Below the pieces are notes generated by a model. It searched no databases, had not been told where the DNA came from, and saw only the letters and a list, made by a program, of their open reading frames with translations. From assembly GCF_944385615.1 (NCBI RefSeq), contig NZ_CALWXV010000020.1:1-40845 (forward strand): 40,845 nucleotides of DNA, written 5' to 3'. Each line of letters starts with the position of its first letter. The stretch's first letter is position 1. Origin of the DNA: an uncultured Flavonifractor sp. Its GTDB lineage: Bacteria > Bacillota > Clostridia > Oscillospirales > Oscillospiraceae. Shown here piece by piece: positions 31,296-39,229 of this stretch. Position numbers and translations under genes: made by a program.

Positions 31296-31994
31296 ATGTA
31301 TTTCTTCAACTATTTTGACCCTTACTACTGGATCATTCTGATGCCGGCCTTTCTCATTGCCCTGCTGGCTCAGCTCAATGTGTCCTCCACCTTCAACCGC
31401 TATTCCCGGGTTGCCAGCCGCAGGGGGCTCACCGGAGCCCAGGCGGCGGAGGAGGTACTGCGGGCCCATGGGGTCTATGGCGTTCGGGTGACCCGGGTTT
31501 CCGGCAAACTCACCGACCACTACGACCCCAGGACCAACACCATCCGGCTGTCCGATGCTGTTTATGGCTCCACCAGCATCGCTTCGGTGGGGGTGGCCGC
31601 CCATGAGGCAGGCCATGCCGTTCAGTACGCCCAGGAGTACGGCCCCATCAAGGTACGGGGCGCCATCATCCCGGTTTGCAATTTCAGCTCTCAAATCTCC
31701 ATTCTGCTCATTATTCTGGGCTTTGCGATGTACTCCCGGCCCCTGTTCGCGGTAGGCGTGGTGCTCTTTGCCGTTGCTACTGTGTTCCAGGTAGTCACCC
31801 TGCCGGTGGAGTTTGACGCCTCCCGCCGGGCCATTCGCTCTCTGCGGGAGACCCATCTGTTGGACGCTCAGGAGCTGCAGGGAGCCAAGAAAGTGTTGGG
31901 GGCCGCCGCCATGACCTATGTAGCCGCGCTGCTGGTGTCTATTGCCCAGCTGCTGCGCTATGTACTGGCCTTCAACAGCCGTCGGAGGGATTGA
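31296..31994 (+). CDS. yugP: Zinc metallopeptidase, YugP family
   Basis: Membrane zinc peptidase-like protein, function unknown. The N-terminal helix (WIILMPAFLIALLAQL) is followed by a soluble domain with HEAGH at 103-107 (His103, Glu104, His107). Two or three further hydrophobic segments (ISILLIILGFAMYSRPLFAVGVVLFAVATVFQVV) and the conserved LPVEFDASRRA motif supply a likely third ligand region. 232 residues. ATG 31296 is preceded by TGGAGGAAAA. The gene starts 20 bases after the PIG-V-like gene and stops one base before rsmB, so it is in the same operon. Confidence 0.93.
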   Translation: MYFFNYFDPYYWIILMPAFLIALLAQLNVSSTFNRYSRVASRRGLTGAQAAEEVLRAHGVYGVRVTRVSGKLTDHYDPRTNTIRLSDAVYGSTSIASVGVAAHEAGHAVQYAQEYGPIKVRGAIIPVCNFSSQISILLIILGFAMYSRPLFAVGVVLFAVATVFQVVTLPVEFDASRRAIRSLRETHLLDAQELQGAKKVLGAAAMTYVAALLVSIAQLLRYVLAFNSRRRD

Positions 31995-31995
31995 C

Positions 31996-33309
31996 ATGAC
32001 CGCCAGAGAAGTAGCCCTTCGGGCTCTAGTGGCCTGTGAACAACAGGGCGCCTGGTCGGATGGCTTTTTGAAAAAGACCTTGCGGTCCGCCGGACTGGAC
32101 AGCCGGGACGCTGCCCTGGCTACCCGGCTGTGCTTCGGGGTACTCCAGAATCAACTATTGTTGGATGACGATCTGGGCAAGCTGTCCACGGTAAAGCTGG
32201 AAAAGATGGAGCCCGCGATTCGCAATATTCTGCGGCTGGGAGCCTATCAGGTTCTTTCCCTTGACAGAGTACCCGACCATGCCGCCGTCAGTGAGGCGGT
32301 GGATCTGGCTCGGAAAAGCTCCAGAAACCCCCGATCCGCCGGGCTGGTCAACGGGGTGCTTCGATCCCTGATTCGACAAAAGGACAGCCTGGAGCCCCCC
32401 AAAGATCCCGCAATCCGATACAGTCACCCCCAGTGGCTGTATCAGGCCTTCTGCCAACGGCTGGGCAGGGAAGAGGCTGCCGCCCTCATGGCGGCAAACA
32501 ACGGGGAACCACCCACCTGCGCCCAGGTGAACACCACCAAGGCAACGGTGGAAGAAGTAACCGATTCCCTTCAGGCAGAGGGGGTGGAGGTCCAGCCTCA
32601 CCCCTGGCTGCCCGACTGCCTGCTGCTGTTCCATACCGGCAGTCTGGAGGAGCTGACTGCCTTCCGGAAGGGCCTCTTTTACATTCAGGATGCCGCCGCA
32701 AAGCTGGCGGTGCTGGCCGCCGGCCCCAGGAGGAACATGGCGGTGCTGGATGCCTGCGCCGCCCCCGGCGGCAAGTCCTTTGCCGCTGCCATTGCCATGG
32801 ATGGACAGGGGAGCGTGACCTCCTGCGATATCCATCCCCACAAGATCGATCTGATCCAGGCAGGGGCCAGACGACTGGGACTGGAGAAGTGCATTTCTGC
32901 TCAGGTTTTAAACGGAAAAGAATGTAAAGAGGAATTCCTTGACAGATTTAATCTGGTGATTGCAGACGTGCCCTGCTCTGGGCTGGGCATCATCCGCAAG
33001 AAACCGGATATCCGCTATAAGGACCCCAAGCCTTTGGAGGGGCTGCCCCAGGTCCAGAAGGCCATTCTGGACAACGTGTGCCGCTACGTCCGGCCGGGTG
33101 GGGTGCTGCTCTACGCCACCTGCACCCTGCTGGAGCGAGAGAATGAGGACGTAGTCCGGACGTTTTTAGACAAGCATAAAGACTTTACATTAGAGGGCTT
33201 CCAGGTGCCCGGCGATTTTGAGGGGGCCAGGGAAGGCATGGTGACCTGCTGGCCCCACCGCCACGGCACCGACGGCTTTTTCTTCGCCAAATTGAGGAGG
33301 AAGGCATGA
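31996..33309 (+). CDS. rsmB: 16S rRNA (cytosine-967-C5)-methyltransferase RsmB
   Basis: SAM-dependent m5C methyltransferase for 16S rRNA. An N-terminal NusB-like RNA-binding domain (about 1-135) precedes the Rossmann methyltransferase domain. SAM motif DACAAPGGKSFAAA is visible. The two active cysteines are Cys327 in PCSG and Cys376 in YATCTLLERENEDV, the nucleophile and its partner. 437 residues. ATG 31996 has CGGAGGG upstream; the longer frame would start inside yugP. The stop overlaps rlmN by 4 bp. Confidence 0.96.
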   Translation: MTAREVALRALVACEQQGAWSDGFLKKTLRSAGLDSRDAALATRLCFGVLQNQLLLDDDLGKLSTVKLEKMEPAIRNILRLGAYQVLSLDRVPDHAAVSEAVDLARKSSRNPRSAGLVNGVLRSLIRQKDSLEPPKDPAIRYSHPQWLYQAFCQRLGREEAAALMAANNGEPPTCAQVNTTKATVEEVTDSLQAEGVEVQPHPWLPDCLLLFHTGSLEELTAFRKGLFYIQDAAAKLAVLAAGPRRNMAVLDACAAPGGKSFAAAIAMDGQGSVTSCDIHPHKIDLIQAGARRLGLEKCISAQVLNGKECKEEFLDRFNLVIADVPCSGLGIIRKKPDIRYKDPKPLEGLPQVQKAILDNVCRYVRPGGVLLYATCTLLERENEDVVRTFLDKHKDFTLEGFQVPGDFEGAREGMVTCWPHRHGTDGFFFAKLRRKA

Positions 33310-34331
33310 CCGACATCAAATCTATGGATCTGGCGGAAATGACCGCCTATTTCAAAGAGCTGGGAGAGCCCGCCTTCCGGGCCAAGCAGGTCTTTCAGTG
33401 GCTCCACCGGGGAGTGCGCTCTTTTGATGAGATGACCAATCTGTCCAAAGCTCTGCGGGAGAAGCTGAAGGCCGACTGCATCCTCTGCCCGCCGGAGGTG
33501 GAACGCAAGCAGGTATCCGCCCAGGATGGCACCATCAAATATTTATGGCGTTTATCCGACGGAAATTGTATCGAAACTGTTTTGATGCGCTATCATCATG
33601 GGAATACTGTGTGTATCTCCTCTCAAGTGGGGTGTCGTATGGGGTGCGCCTTCTGCGCCTCTACTCTGGGCGGCAAGGTAAGGGACTTAACACCGGCTGA
33701 AATGTTGGACCAGGTCCTGTTTACTCAAGTGGATTCCGGCCTGCCCATCAGCAACATTGTGCTTATGGGAATCGGAGAGCCCCTGGATAACTTTGACACG
33801 GTGCTGCGCTTTTTGTCCCTGGTGAACAGCCCTGACGGGCTCAACATCGGGATGCGGCACATCTCCCTGTCCACCTGCGGCCTGGTTGAACAAATTGACA
33901 AACTGGCCGGGTATCAGTTACAATTGACGTTATCGGTATCCCTCCATGCCCCCGATGATGAGACCCGCAGCAGGCTCATGCCGGTAAACAGGAGCGTGGG
34001 GGTGGAGCGGCTTTTTGACACCTGCCGCCGATACTTTGAAAAGACCGGACGGCGTATCTCCTATGAGTACGCCATGGTGGACGGGGTGAACGACGCCGAC
34101 TGGCAGGCCGATCTGCTGGCCAAGCATCTCAAGGGCACCCCCGGCCATGTAAACCTGATCCCCCTGAACCATGTGGCGGAAAGCCCACTGAAGCCCAGCC
34201 GCCGGGTGGCTCAGTTCCAGAAGCGGCTGGAGTCTCACGGCGTCACTGCTACAGTGCGGCGCAAGCTGGGTGGGGATATCGACGCCTCCTGCGGGCAGCT
34301 GCGCAGGAAGGCCATGCTGCAAACCGATTGA
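33306..34331 (+). CDS. rlmN: Dual-specificity 23S rRNA/tRNA adenine-C2 methyltransferase RlmN
   Basis: Radical SAM enzyme that methylates C2 of adenosine in 23S rRNA and some tRNAs. The [4Fe-4S] ligands are Cys110-x3-Cys114-x2-Cys117. The methyl-carrying and resolving cysteines are Cys103 (TVCISSQVG) and Cys329 (ASCGQLR). The N-terminal helical accessory domain (RAKQVFQWLHRG) and the GEPLDNFD and STCGLVEQI motifs are intact. 341 residues. A patch of AT-rich codons occurs at about 33535-33610 (cluster N-terminal part) within an otherwise GC-rich gene. Confidence 0.96.
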   Translation: MTDIKSMDLAEMTAYFKELGEPAFRAKQVFQWLHRGVRSFDEMTNLSKALREKLKADCILCPPEVERKQVSAQDGTIKYLWRLSDGNCIETVLMRYHHGNTVCISSQVGCRMGCAFCASTLGGKVRDLTPAEMLDQVLFTQVDSGLPISNIVLMGIGEPLDNFDTVLRFLSLVNSPDGLNIGMRHISLSTCGLVEQIDKLAGYQLQLTLSVSLHAPDDETRSRLMPVNRSVGVERLFDTCRRYFEKTGRRISYEYAMVDGVNDADWQADLLAKHLKGTPGHVNLIPLNHVAESPLKPSRRVAQFQKRLESHGVTATVRRKLGGDIDASCGQLRRKAMLQTD

Positions 34332-34340
34332 CGCTGCGGC

Positions 34341-34357
34341 GGCGCGTTCTTCGCGCC
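34341..34357 (+). other. Short GC hairpin between rlmN and stp
   Basis: GGCGCG 34341-34346 and CGCGCC 34352-34357 form a perfect 6-bp stem with a TTCTT loop in the 92-base gap between rlmN and stp. Only a diffuse T-rich stretch follows, so termination is unlikely. No promoter was recognised in this gap. Confidence 0.35.
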
Positions 34358-34423
34358 CCTTCCATTGTTTTGCCGGAGGCCTGGGCAGCGGGGCCGGCCG
34401 GCTGGAAAAGAGGCTGATTCACT

Positions 34424-35155
34424 ATGATCAACGTGTGGGGCATCACCGATAAAGGTGTGGTCCGAACCCAGAATCAGGACGGGTATTACTTAGATGTGCC
34501 TTCTGAGCACCTGGCTGTGGGTGTGGTGTGCGACGGCATGGGAGGCGCCAAGGCAGGCAATATCGCCAGTCTGATCGCGGTGGAAACTTTTGTGGACACC
34601 CTGCAGCGGGCCCAGGGAGACCCGGACACACCGCCGCCGGCGGTGCTGTCCAAAGCGGCGGAGGAAGCCAACAGCGCGGTCTATCGCAGAGCCTGTTCCG
34701 ACCCGGACTGCTTTGGTATGGGTACCACCATGGTAGCAACGCTGGTGGTGGATGGGACGGCATATCTGCTGAACATCGGCGACAGCCGGGCTTACCACAT
34801 TAACCAGGAGGGTATTACCCGCCTGACCCGGGATCATTCCGTCGTGGAAGATATGGTAGCCCGGGGAGATATCACCCCGGAGGAAGCCAGGACCCATCCC
34901 AGAAAGAACCTGATTACCAGGGCTTTGGGAGCGGAGGAACGCATCCGGGCTGATCTGTATGAAAAGGAGCTGCGGAGCGGGGATTTCTTGCTGCTGTGCT
35001 CGGACGGACTGAGCAATATCCTGTCTGACCAGGAATTGCTCTATGAGGTGATCCACGGAGGGGAACCTGCCGATTGCTGCCAGCGGCTGGTCAATATCAC
35101 CATCTCAAGAGGCGCACCGGACAACGTGACGGCGGTCCTCTTTCAGATCCTTTGA
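34424..35155 (+). CDS. stp: PP2C-type protein phosphatase Stp/PrpC
   Basis: Metal-dependent Ser/Thr phosphatase that opposes the kinase PrkC encoded next. PP2C motifs in order: KGVVRTQNQDGYY (metal-binding Asp), CDGMGGAKAGNIAS, GTTMVATLV, NIGDSRAYHI, LTRDHSVVEDM, LLLCSDGLSN and APDNVTAVL. 243 residues. ATG 34424 has AGAGG upstream at about 11 bases. The pair stp-prkC is conserved in Firmicutes. Confidence 0.96.
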   Translation: MINVWGITDKGVVRTQNQDGYYLDVPSEHLAVGVVCDGMGGAKAGNIASLIAVETFVDTLQRAQGDPDTPPPAVLSKAAEEANSAVYRRACSDPDCFGMGTTMVATLVVDGTAYLLNIGDSRAYHINQEGITRLTRDHSVVEDMVARGDITPEEARTHPRKNLITRALGAEERIRADLYEKELRSGDFLLLCSDGLSNILSDQELLYEVIHGGEPADCCQRLVNITISRGAPDNVTAVLFQIL

Positions 35156-35172
35156 AAAGGGGGTAATGAACT

Positions 35173-37290
35173 ATGGATCAATACATAGGGAAATTACTCG
35201 ACAACCGATATGAGATCCTGGAGCGCATCGGGATCGGCGGCATGGCCGTGGTGTACAAGGGCCGGGACCACCGGCTCAACCGGCTGGTAGCCATTAAAAT
35301 CTTAAAGGAGGAGCTGGCCTCCGACGCAGAGTTCCGACGCCGCTTCCACGATGAGTCTCAAGCTGTCGCCATGTTGTCCCACCCCAATATCATGGCGGTT
35401 TACGATGTATCCCACACGCCGGAACTGGATTATATCGTGATGGAGCTGTTGGATGGCATTACACTAAAACAGTATATGCAGAAAAAGGGAGGCAAGCTGG
35501 CCTGGCGGGAGGCCCTCCACTTCATCACCCAGATCATGAAGGCCCTGTCCCACGCCCACAGTCGGGGTATCATCCATCGGGATATCAAGCCCCACAATAT
35601 CATGGTGCTGCGGGACGGCAGTCTGAAGGTGGCCGACTTCGGTATTGCCCGGCTCACCTCAGCGGCCCAGGCTACTCTGACCCAGGAGGCTTTGGGTTCG
35701 GTCCACTATATCTCCCCCGAACAGGCCAGAGGCAGTCACATTGACGCCCGCAGCGATATCTATTCCGCCGGCGTGGTGCTCTATGAGATGATTACCGGCC
35801 GGCTGCCCTATGAAGGCGATTCCCCGGTAGCGGTGGCGATTCAGCACATCAACTCTATTCCGCTCTCTCCCCGGGAGATCGACCCGGAGATCCCCGAAGC
35901 TCTGGAGGCCATTACCATGAAGGCCATGGCTTCTGACGTAAACCAGCGGTATATCTCCGCTGACGCCATGTTGGCCGATTTGGAGGAGTTCCGAAAAAAT
36001 CCCTCTATCAATTTTGACTACAGCCCGGCGGACCTGTTGGTCTCCGATGTGGATGAGCCCACCCAGGTACTGGGTGCCAATACGCCCAGCAATGTAAAGG
36101 CCCAGCCCGCCCATGTCTCCCGGTATGAGGAGGATACCTGGACCCGCTCCCGTCCTCCCCGTCGGGAGGAGGACACCCGCGCCCGGTCCCGAGCGCCCCG
36201 ATATGAGGACGACTATGACGATGTGCGGGGCGCCAACAGCCGCTTGCCCATTGTTCTGGCGATCGCCGCGGTGGTTTTGTTTCTAGTCGGTATGGGCGTG
36301 TTCCTGTGGTTCTCCTTCTTCAGTGGACTCGGCAGCAGCAGTACCGACTACAATGTGCCCCGGCTCTACGGCATGACTGTGGAGGAGGCTCAGCAGGACC
36401 CTGATGTAGTGAAGGCCGGATTCCAGATCGTGGTAGGCGATACGGTGGAAAGCGATTTGGAAGCGGGAAGAATCGTGACACAAGATCCGGAGAACGGCCG
36501 GAACGCACAGTCCGGCGCCACCATTACAGTGACCATCAGCGACGGCAGCGGTGCGGAGGACGAGGGGGGCACCATGCCCTACGTGGTCAATAAGGATAAG
36601 CGTGCCGCAATCGCCACCCTGGAGGCGTTGGGTTACAGTGAGGAGCAGGGCAATCTGGTGATTGAGGAGCAGTCCTCCGAGGATGTGACTGTAGATTTTG
36701 TCATCTCCACCGATCCCGCAGCCCATGCCAGTCTGGAGGGTGTGGACAAGATCACTCTGGTGGTGAGCACCGGCCCGGAGGAGGAACCTGTTGTGGTAAT
36801 CAGCTTCATCAATATGGAAGCACAGGAAGCACAGGATACCGCCACTGAAATGGGACTGGTGGTGAAACTGGAAGAGGTGTATGACGACTCCGTGAAGGAG
36901 GGTTATGTGTGCTGGCAAAGCATTGACTCCAAGACAAAAGTGCAGAAAGGCCAAACCATTACCCTGCGGGTCAGTAAGGGGCCGGACCCCTCCACAGGAG
37001 AACCCCCTATAGATGCCACCCCCACACCTGACGCATCAACTGCCCCCACCGACCAGCCCACCCAGACCCCCAACGGACAGCTCAACTCCATCAACTATAC
37101 CATTAACCTGCCCCGGGAGGGGGATACGGTGTCGGTGGTGGTGACGGTGGACGGCCAGGAGCAGTACAATGAAACCCTGCCCATCGTCCAGCAGATCGTA
37201 GTAGTCAATCTGAAGGGCAGTGGGGAACAGATGGTCAATGTCTACTTCAACGGCCAACTCTCCATCTCTGAGACTAAGAATTTTGGTTGA
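35173..37290 (+). CDS. prkC: PASTA-domain Ser/Thr protein kinase PrkC
   Basis: Membrane kinase sensing muropeptides or lipid II and controlling cell wall synthesis, and germination in Bacillus. The kinase domain (about 11-275) has GIGGMAVVYKG, Lys42 in VAIK, HRDIKPHN with Asp137, DFGIA and SPEQARG. A charged Arg/Glu-rich juxtamembrane stretch leads to one transmembrane helix (about 360-382). Outside are three PASTA repeats (about 394-462, 467-536, 540-602). A Pro/Thr-rich linker (GEPPIDATPTPD...) and a further beta-strand-rich module of about 65 residues end the protein. 705 residues. ATG 35173 follows AAAGGGGG. The C-terminal module is not part of the standard PASTA repeat. Confidence 0.96.
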   Translation: MDQYIGKLLDNRYEILERIGIGGMAVVYKGRDHRLNRLVAIKILKEELASDAEFRRRFHDESQAVAMLSHPNIMAVYDVSHTPELDYIVMELLDGITLKQYMQKKGGKLAWREALHFITQIMKALSHAHSRGIIHRDIKPHNIMVLRDGSLKVADFGIARLTSAAQATLTQEALGSVHYISPEQARGSHIDARSDIYSAGVVLYEMITGRLPYEGDSPVAVAIQHINSIPLSPREIDPEIPEALEAITMKAMASDVNQRYISADAMLADLEEFRKNPSINFDYSPADLLVSDVDEPTQVLGANTPSNVKAQPAHVSRYEEDTWTRSRPPRREEDTRARSRAPRYEDDYDDVRGANSRLPIVLAIAAVVLFLVGMGVFLWFSFFSGLGSSSTDYNVPRLYGMTVEEAQQDPDVVKAGFQIVVGDTVESDLEAGRIVTQDPENGRNAQSGATITVTISDGSGAEDEGGTMPYVVNKDKRAAIATLEALGYSEEQGNLVIEEQSSEDVTVDFVISTDPAAHASLEGVDKITLVVSTGPEEEPVVVISFINMEAQEAQDTATEMGLVVKLEEVYDDSVKEGYVCWQSIDSKTKVQKGQTITLRVSKGPDPSTGEPPIDATPTPDASTAPTDQPTQTPNGQLNSINYTINLPREGDTVSVVVTVDGQEQYNETLPIVQQIVVVNLKGSGEQMVNVYFNGQLSISETKNFG

Positions 37291-37291
37291 T

Positions 37292-38173
37292 ATGGAAGGA
37301 ATTATTCTCAAAGCCCTCAGCGGCTTCTACTATGTGGACGACGGCCACGGCAAGCTGGTAGCTTGCCGTGGCCGGGGTAAATTCCGCCATCAAAAGGTGA
37401 GCCCTCTGGTGGGGGACCGGGTGAAATTTACCCCATTGGAAGGGGAGAGCGGTATTCTGGATGCCATTCTTCCCCGGAAAAATGAATTTCAGCGGCCCGC
37501 AGTGGCCAACATTGACCAGCTGGTTGTGGTGGCCTCCGGGGCCATTCCGGTCACCGATCCCTTTCTCATTGACCGGGTGGTGTCCATTGCAGAGGGACGG
37601 GACTGCGAGAGCGTCATCGTCCTCAACAAGTGCGACCTGGATGGGGCGGACATCTTATACGACACCTACACCAAGGCGGGTTTCCTTACCCTGCGGGTGA
37701 GCGCCGAGACAGGGGAGGGGATCCAAGAACTCTCTGCCGCAATTGCCGGAAAGGTTTCTGCCTTTACAGGAAATTCCGGGGTGGGGAAGTCCAGTATCCT
37801 CAACGCTCTCCAACCTGACTTCTGTATCCAGGTGGGAGCGGTGTCCGACAAGCTGGGGCGGGGACGGCATACCACCCGGCATGTGGAGCTGTTCCGGCTG
37901 GATAACGGGGCCATTGTGGCTGACACCCCCGGCTTTTCCTCCTTTGACACAGAAGAGATGGAGCTGCGGCGGCCGGAGGAGCTGCAATATACCTTCCGGG
38001 AGTTTGCCCCCTACTTAGATCAGTGCCGGTTCACCGGATGTGCTCATGTAAAGGAAAAAGGCTGTTCAGTTCTTGCTGCGGTAAAGGCAGGGGAGATCCC
38101 AGCCAGCCGCCATGCCAGCTATGTGAGGCTGTATCAGCAGGCAAAGGAAGTGCCGGAATGGCAGAGAAAGTAA
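37292..38173 (+). CDS. rsgA: Ribosome small subunit-dependent GTPase RsgA (CpgA)
   Basis: Circularly permuted GTPase that checks late 30S maturation. An N-terminal OB-fold (about 1-60) precedes the GTPase in permuted order: G4 NKCDLDG, then G1 GNSGVGKSS, then G3 DTPGFSSFD. The C-terminal zinc site is Cys-x4-Cys-x-His-x5-Cys in QCRFTGCAHVKEKGCS. 293 residues. ATG 37292 begins one base after the prkC stop and has no clear ribosome site, so coupling to prkC translation is likely. In Bacillus rpe follows; it is absent here and thiN overlaps by 16 bases instead. Confidence 0.96.
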   Translation: MEGIILKALSGFYYVDDGHGKLVACRGRGKFRHQKVSPLVGDRVKFTPLEGESGILDAILPRKNEFQRPAVANIDQLVVVASGAIPVTDPFLIDRVVSIAEGRDCESVIVLNKCDLDGADILYDTYTKAGFLTLRVSAETGEGIQELSAAIAGKVSAFTGNSGVGKSSILNALQPDFCIQVGAVSDKLGRGRHTTRHVELFRLDNGAIVADTPGFSSFDTEEMELRRPEELQYTFREFAPYLDQCRFTGCAHVKEKGCSVLAAVKAGEIPASRHASYVRLYQQAKEVPEWQRK

Positions 38174-38808
38174 CAAAATACGGCCTGATCGTCGGCGCGG
38201 CTCCCTGCGCCGACCTGGCTTTTTTAGGGGACTATCTGGGGGAGCGGGACTGGACGGTGATCTGTGCCGATGGCGGCATGAGAGCTGCATTGGCGGCAGG
38301 TGTAAAGCCGGATTACTTGATTGGTGACTGGGACTCCGGCGGCAGTCCGGCGGAGGATGTGCCCTGTACCACCTTGCCGGTGGAGAAAGATTTTACCGAT
38401 TTGCAGGCGGCGGCCCATCTGGCCATCGAGCTGGGATGCACCCAACTGCTGCTGTGCGGCTGCACCGGCGGGCGGCTTGACCACACCGCCTCCAACCTGG
38501 TGCTGCTGGAGTGGATCGCACGGCAGGGAGCCTCCGCCCTGCTGGTGGATGAGGACAATGAAGTGCGGCTGTTGGAAAACGGCACCATCTATCTGAACGA
38601 CACCCCCCGCTATCACTATCTGTCCCTCATTCCCCTGGACAGGACCCTGAAGGGGGTTACCCTGCGGGGTGTCAAGTACCCTCTGGAGGGGGCCACCGTC
38701 ACCCGGGGAGACACCCTGACGGTGAGCAACGAGCCCGCCTCTCCGGTAATGGAACTCACCGTGGGGGAGGGAGCCGCCCTGGTGATTCGCAGCCAAAGAG
38801 AATTATAA
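38158..38808 (+). CDS. thiN: Thiamine pyrophosphokinase
   Basis: Transfers pyrophosphate from ATP to thiamine, making thiamine diphosphate. Family motifs: VICADGGMRAALAAGVKPDYLIGDWDS, then EKDFTDLQAA and GCTGGRLDHTASN, and a C-terminal thiamine-binding beta domain (LSLIPLDRTLKGVTLRGVKYPLEG, SNEP). 216 residues. I use ATG 38158, which overlaps rsgA by 16 bases, with AAAGGAAG upstream. The order rsgA-thiN-spoVM matches Bacillus (yloQ-rpe-yloS-spoVM) minus rpe. It appears to be the last vegetative gene of the operon. Confidence 0.95.
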   Translation: MAEKVTKYGLIVGAAPCADLAFLGDYLGERDWTVICADGGMRAALAAGVKPDYLIGDWDSGGSPAEDVPCTTLPVEKDFTDLQAAAHLAIELGCTQLLLCGCTGGRLDHTASNLVLLEWIARQGASALLVDEDNEVRLLENGTIYLNDTPRYHYLSLIPLDRTLKGVTLRGVKYPLEGATVTRGDTLTVSNEPASPVMELTVGEGAALVIRSQREL

Positions 38809-38830
38809 GCACATCCCACAACCATACACA
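38803..38830 (+). promoter_or_regulatory. Candidate sigma-E promoter for the small gene-spoVM pair
   Basis: TTATAAG at 38803-38809 (ATA core) and CATACACA at 38823-38830 (CATACA core) are separated by 13 bases, consistent with mother-cell sigma-E elements (KMATATT and CATACAMT types). The -35 overlaps the thiN stop codon (TAA 38806-38808). The last bases of both elements deviate from consensus. Confidence 0.35.
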
Positions 38831-38831
38831 C

Positions 38832-38885
38832 AACAGCCGCACTCCGCGTATACTGGGACAGAACCAGTGAAGGGAGGCGGCTGTT
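38832..38885 (+). other. Long-range inverted repeat enclosing the ribosome site of the small gene
   Basis: AACAGCCGC 38832-38840 pairs perfectly with GCGGCTGTT 38877-38885, with 36 bases between. The GGGAGG site (38872-38877) of the small gene touches the right arm and its TTG start follows at 38886, so the fold could restrain translation. Followed by only TT, not a terminator. Confidence 0.4.
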
Positions 38886-39050
38886 TTGACGTTAGAGGGC
38901 AAGAAAGCCCTGGCTGCGGTGGCGCTGTGCGGCGCGGGCGCGGTCCTGTTGTTCCGTCCGGGCACTCTGGCAGTCTTTGTGGCCGGGGTCTGGCTGGGCC
39001 GTCGGGGCTTTGGCTGGCTCAAACGATATTGGCTTGACAGGGAGGCATAA
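38886..39050 (+). CDS. Small membrane protein of unknown function (54 aa)
   Basis: Starts at TTG 38886 with GGGAGG 8 bases upstream (38872-38877) and ends with TAA at 39048-39050. The N-terminus TLEGKKALAAVALCGAGAVLLFRPG leads to a hydrophobic stretch (about 8-22 and 26-37) and a basic, tryptophan-rich end (GRRGFGWLKRYWLDREA), suggesting one hairpin-like or single-span membrane protein. I do not recognise the family. It ends 3 bases before spoVM and sits between thiN and spoVM, so a role in spore envelope formation is a guess based on position. Confidence 0.6.
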   Translation: MTLEGKKALAAVALCGAGAVLLFRPGTLAVFVAGVWLGRRGFGWLKRYWLDREA

Positions 39051-39053
39051 GGT

Positions 39054-39155
39054 ATGAAAATCGTTGTGGTGAAGTCCCCCAAAGCCCTCAGCAGCCTGCT
39101 GAGGCTGGTCTTCGGCTTCAAAAAGACCGACTTGGAACCGGAAAGCCGGTCATAA
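39054..39155 (+). CDS. spoVM: Stage V sporulation protein M (SpoVM)
   Basis: 33-residue peptide. In Bacillus, SpoVM is an amphipathic helix that binds the convex outer forespore membrane and recruits SpoIVA, starting coat assembly. The sequence starts MKIVVVKSPKALSSLL, with Pro9 and the surrounding Lys7/Lys10, then Arg17 and a Gly21-Phe-Lys-Lys end, matching the Bacillus pattern MK-x4-K-x-P-K-x-L...R...G in spacing. A 9-residue tail beyond the Bacillus length is added. ATG 39054 has GGGAGG 8 bases upstream (39040-39045). Position after thiN is the same as in Bacillus subtilis, and sipL follows. The gene is too short for most automatic callers. Confidence 0.88.
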   Translation: MKIVVVKSPKALSSLLRLVFGFKKTDLEPESRS

Positions 39156-39178
39156 ACGGATTCCCTTGTACATATATT
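39150..39178 (+). promoter_or_regulatory. Candidate sigma-E promoter for sipL
   Basis: TCATAAA at 39150-39156 (matches KMATA of the sigma-E -35) and CATATATT at 39171-39178 (CATAnAnT) are 14 bases apart. The -35 overlaps the spoVM stop codon (39153-39155). It lies about 52 bases upstream of the sipL start, and sipL is known to be under mother-cell control in Clostridioides difficile. Confidence 0.5.
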
Positions 39179-39229
39179 GCCCTAGCAGCAATCAGTCTGG
39201 GCAATGGCCCGTACAAGGAGTGGAACGCT

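Noticed and set aside
32939-32967. Perfect TTGACA inside rsmB
   Set aside because: No acceptable -10 at 16-18 bases downstream, so a promoter is not supported.
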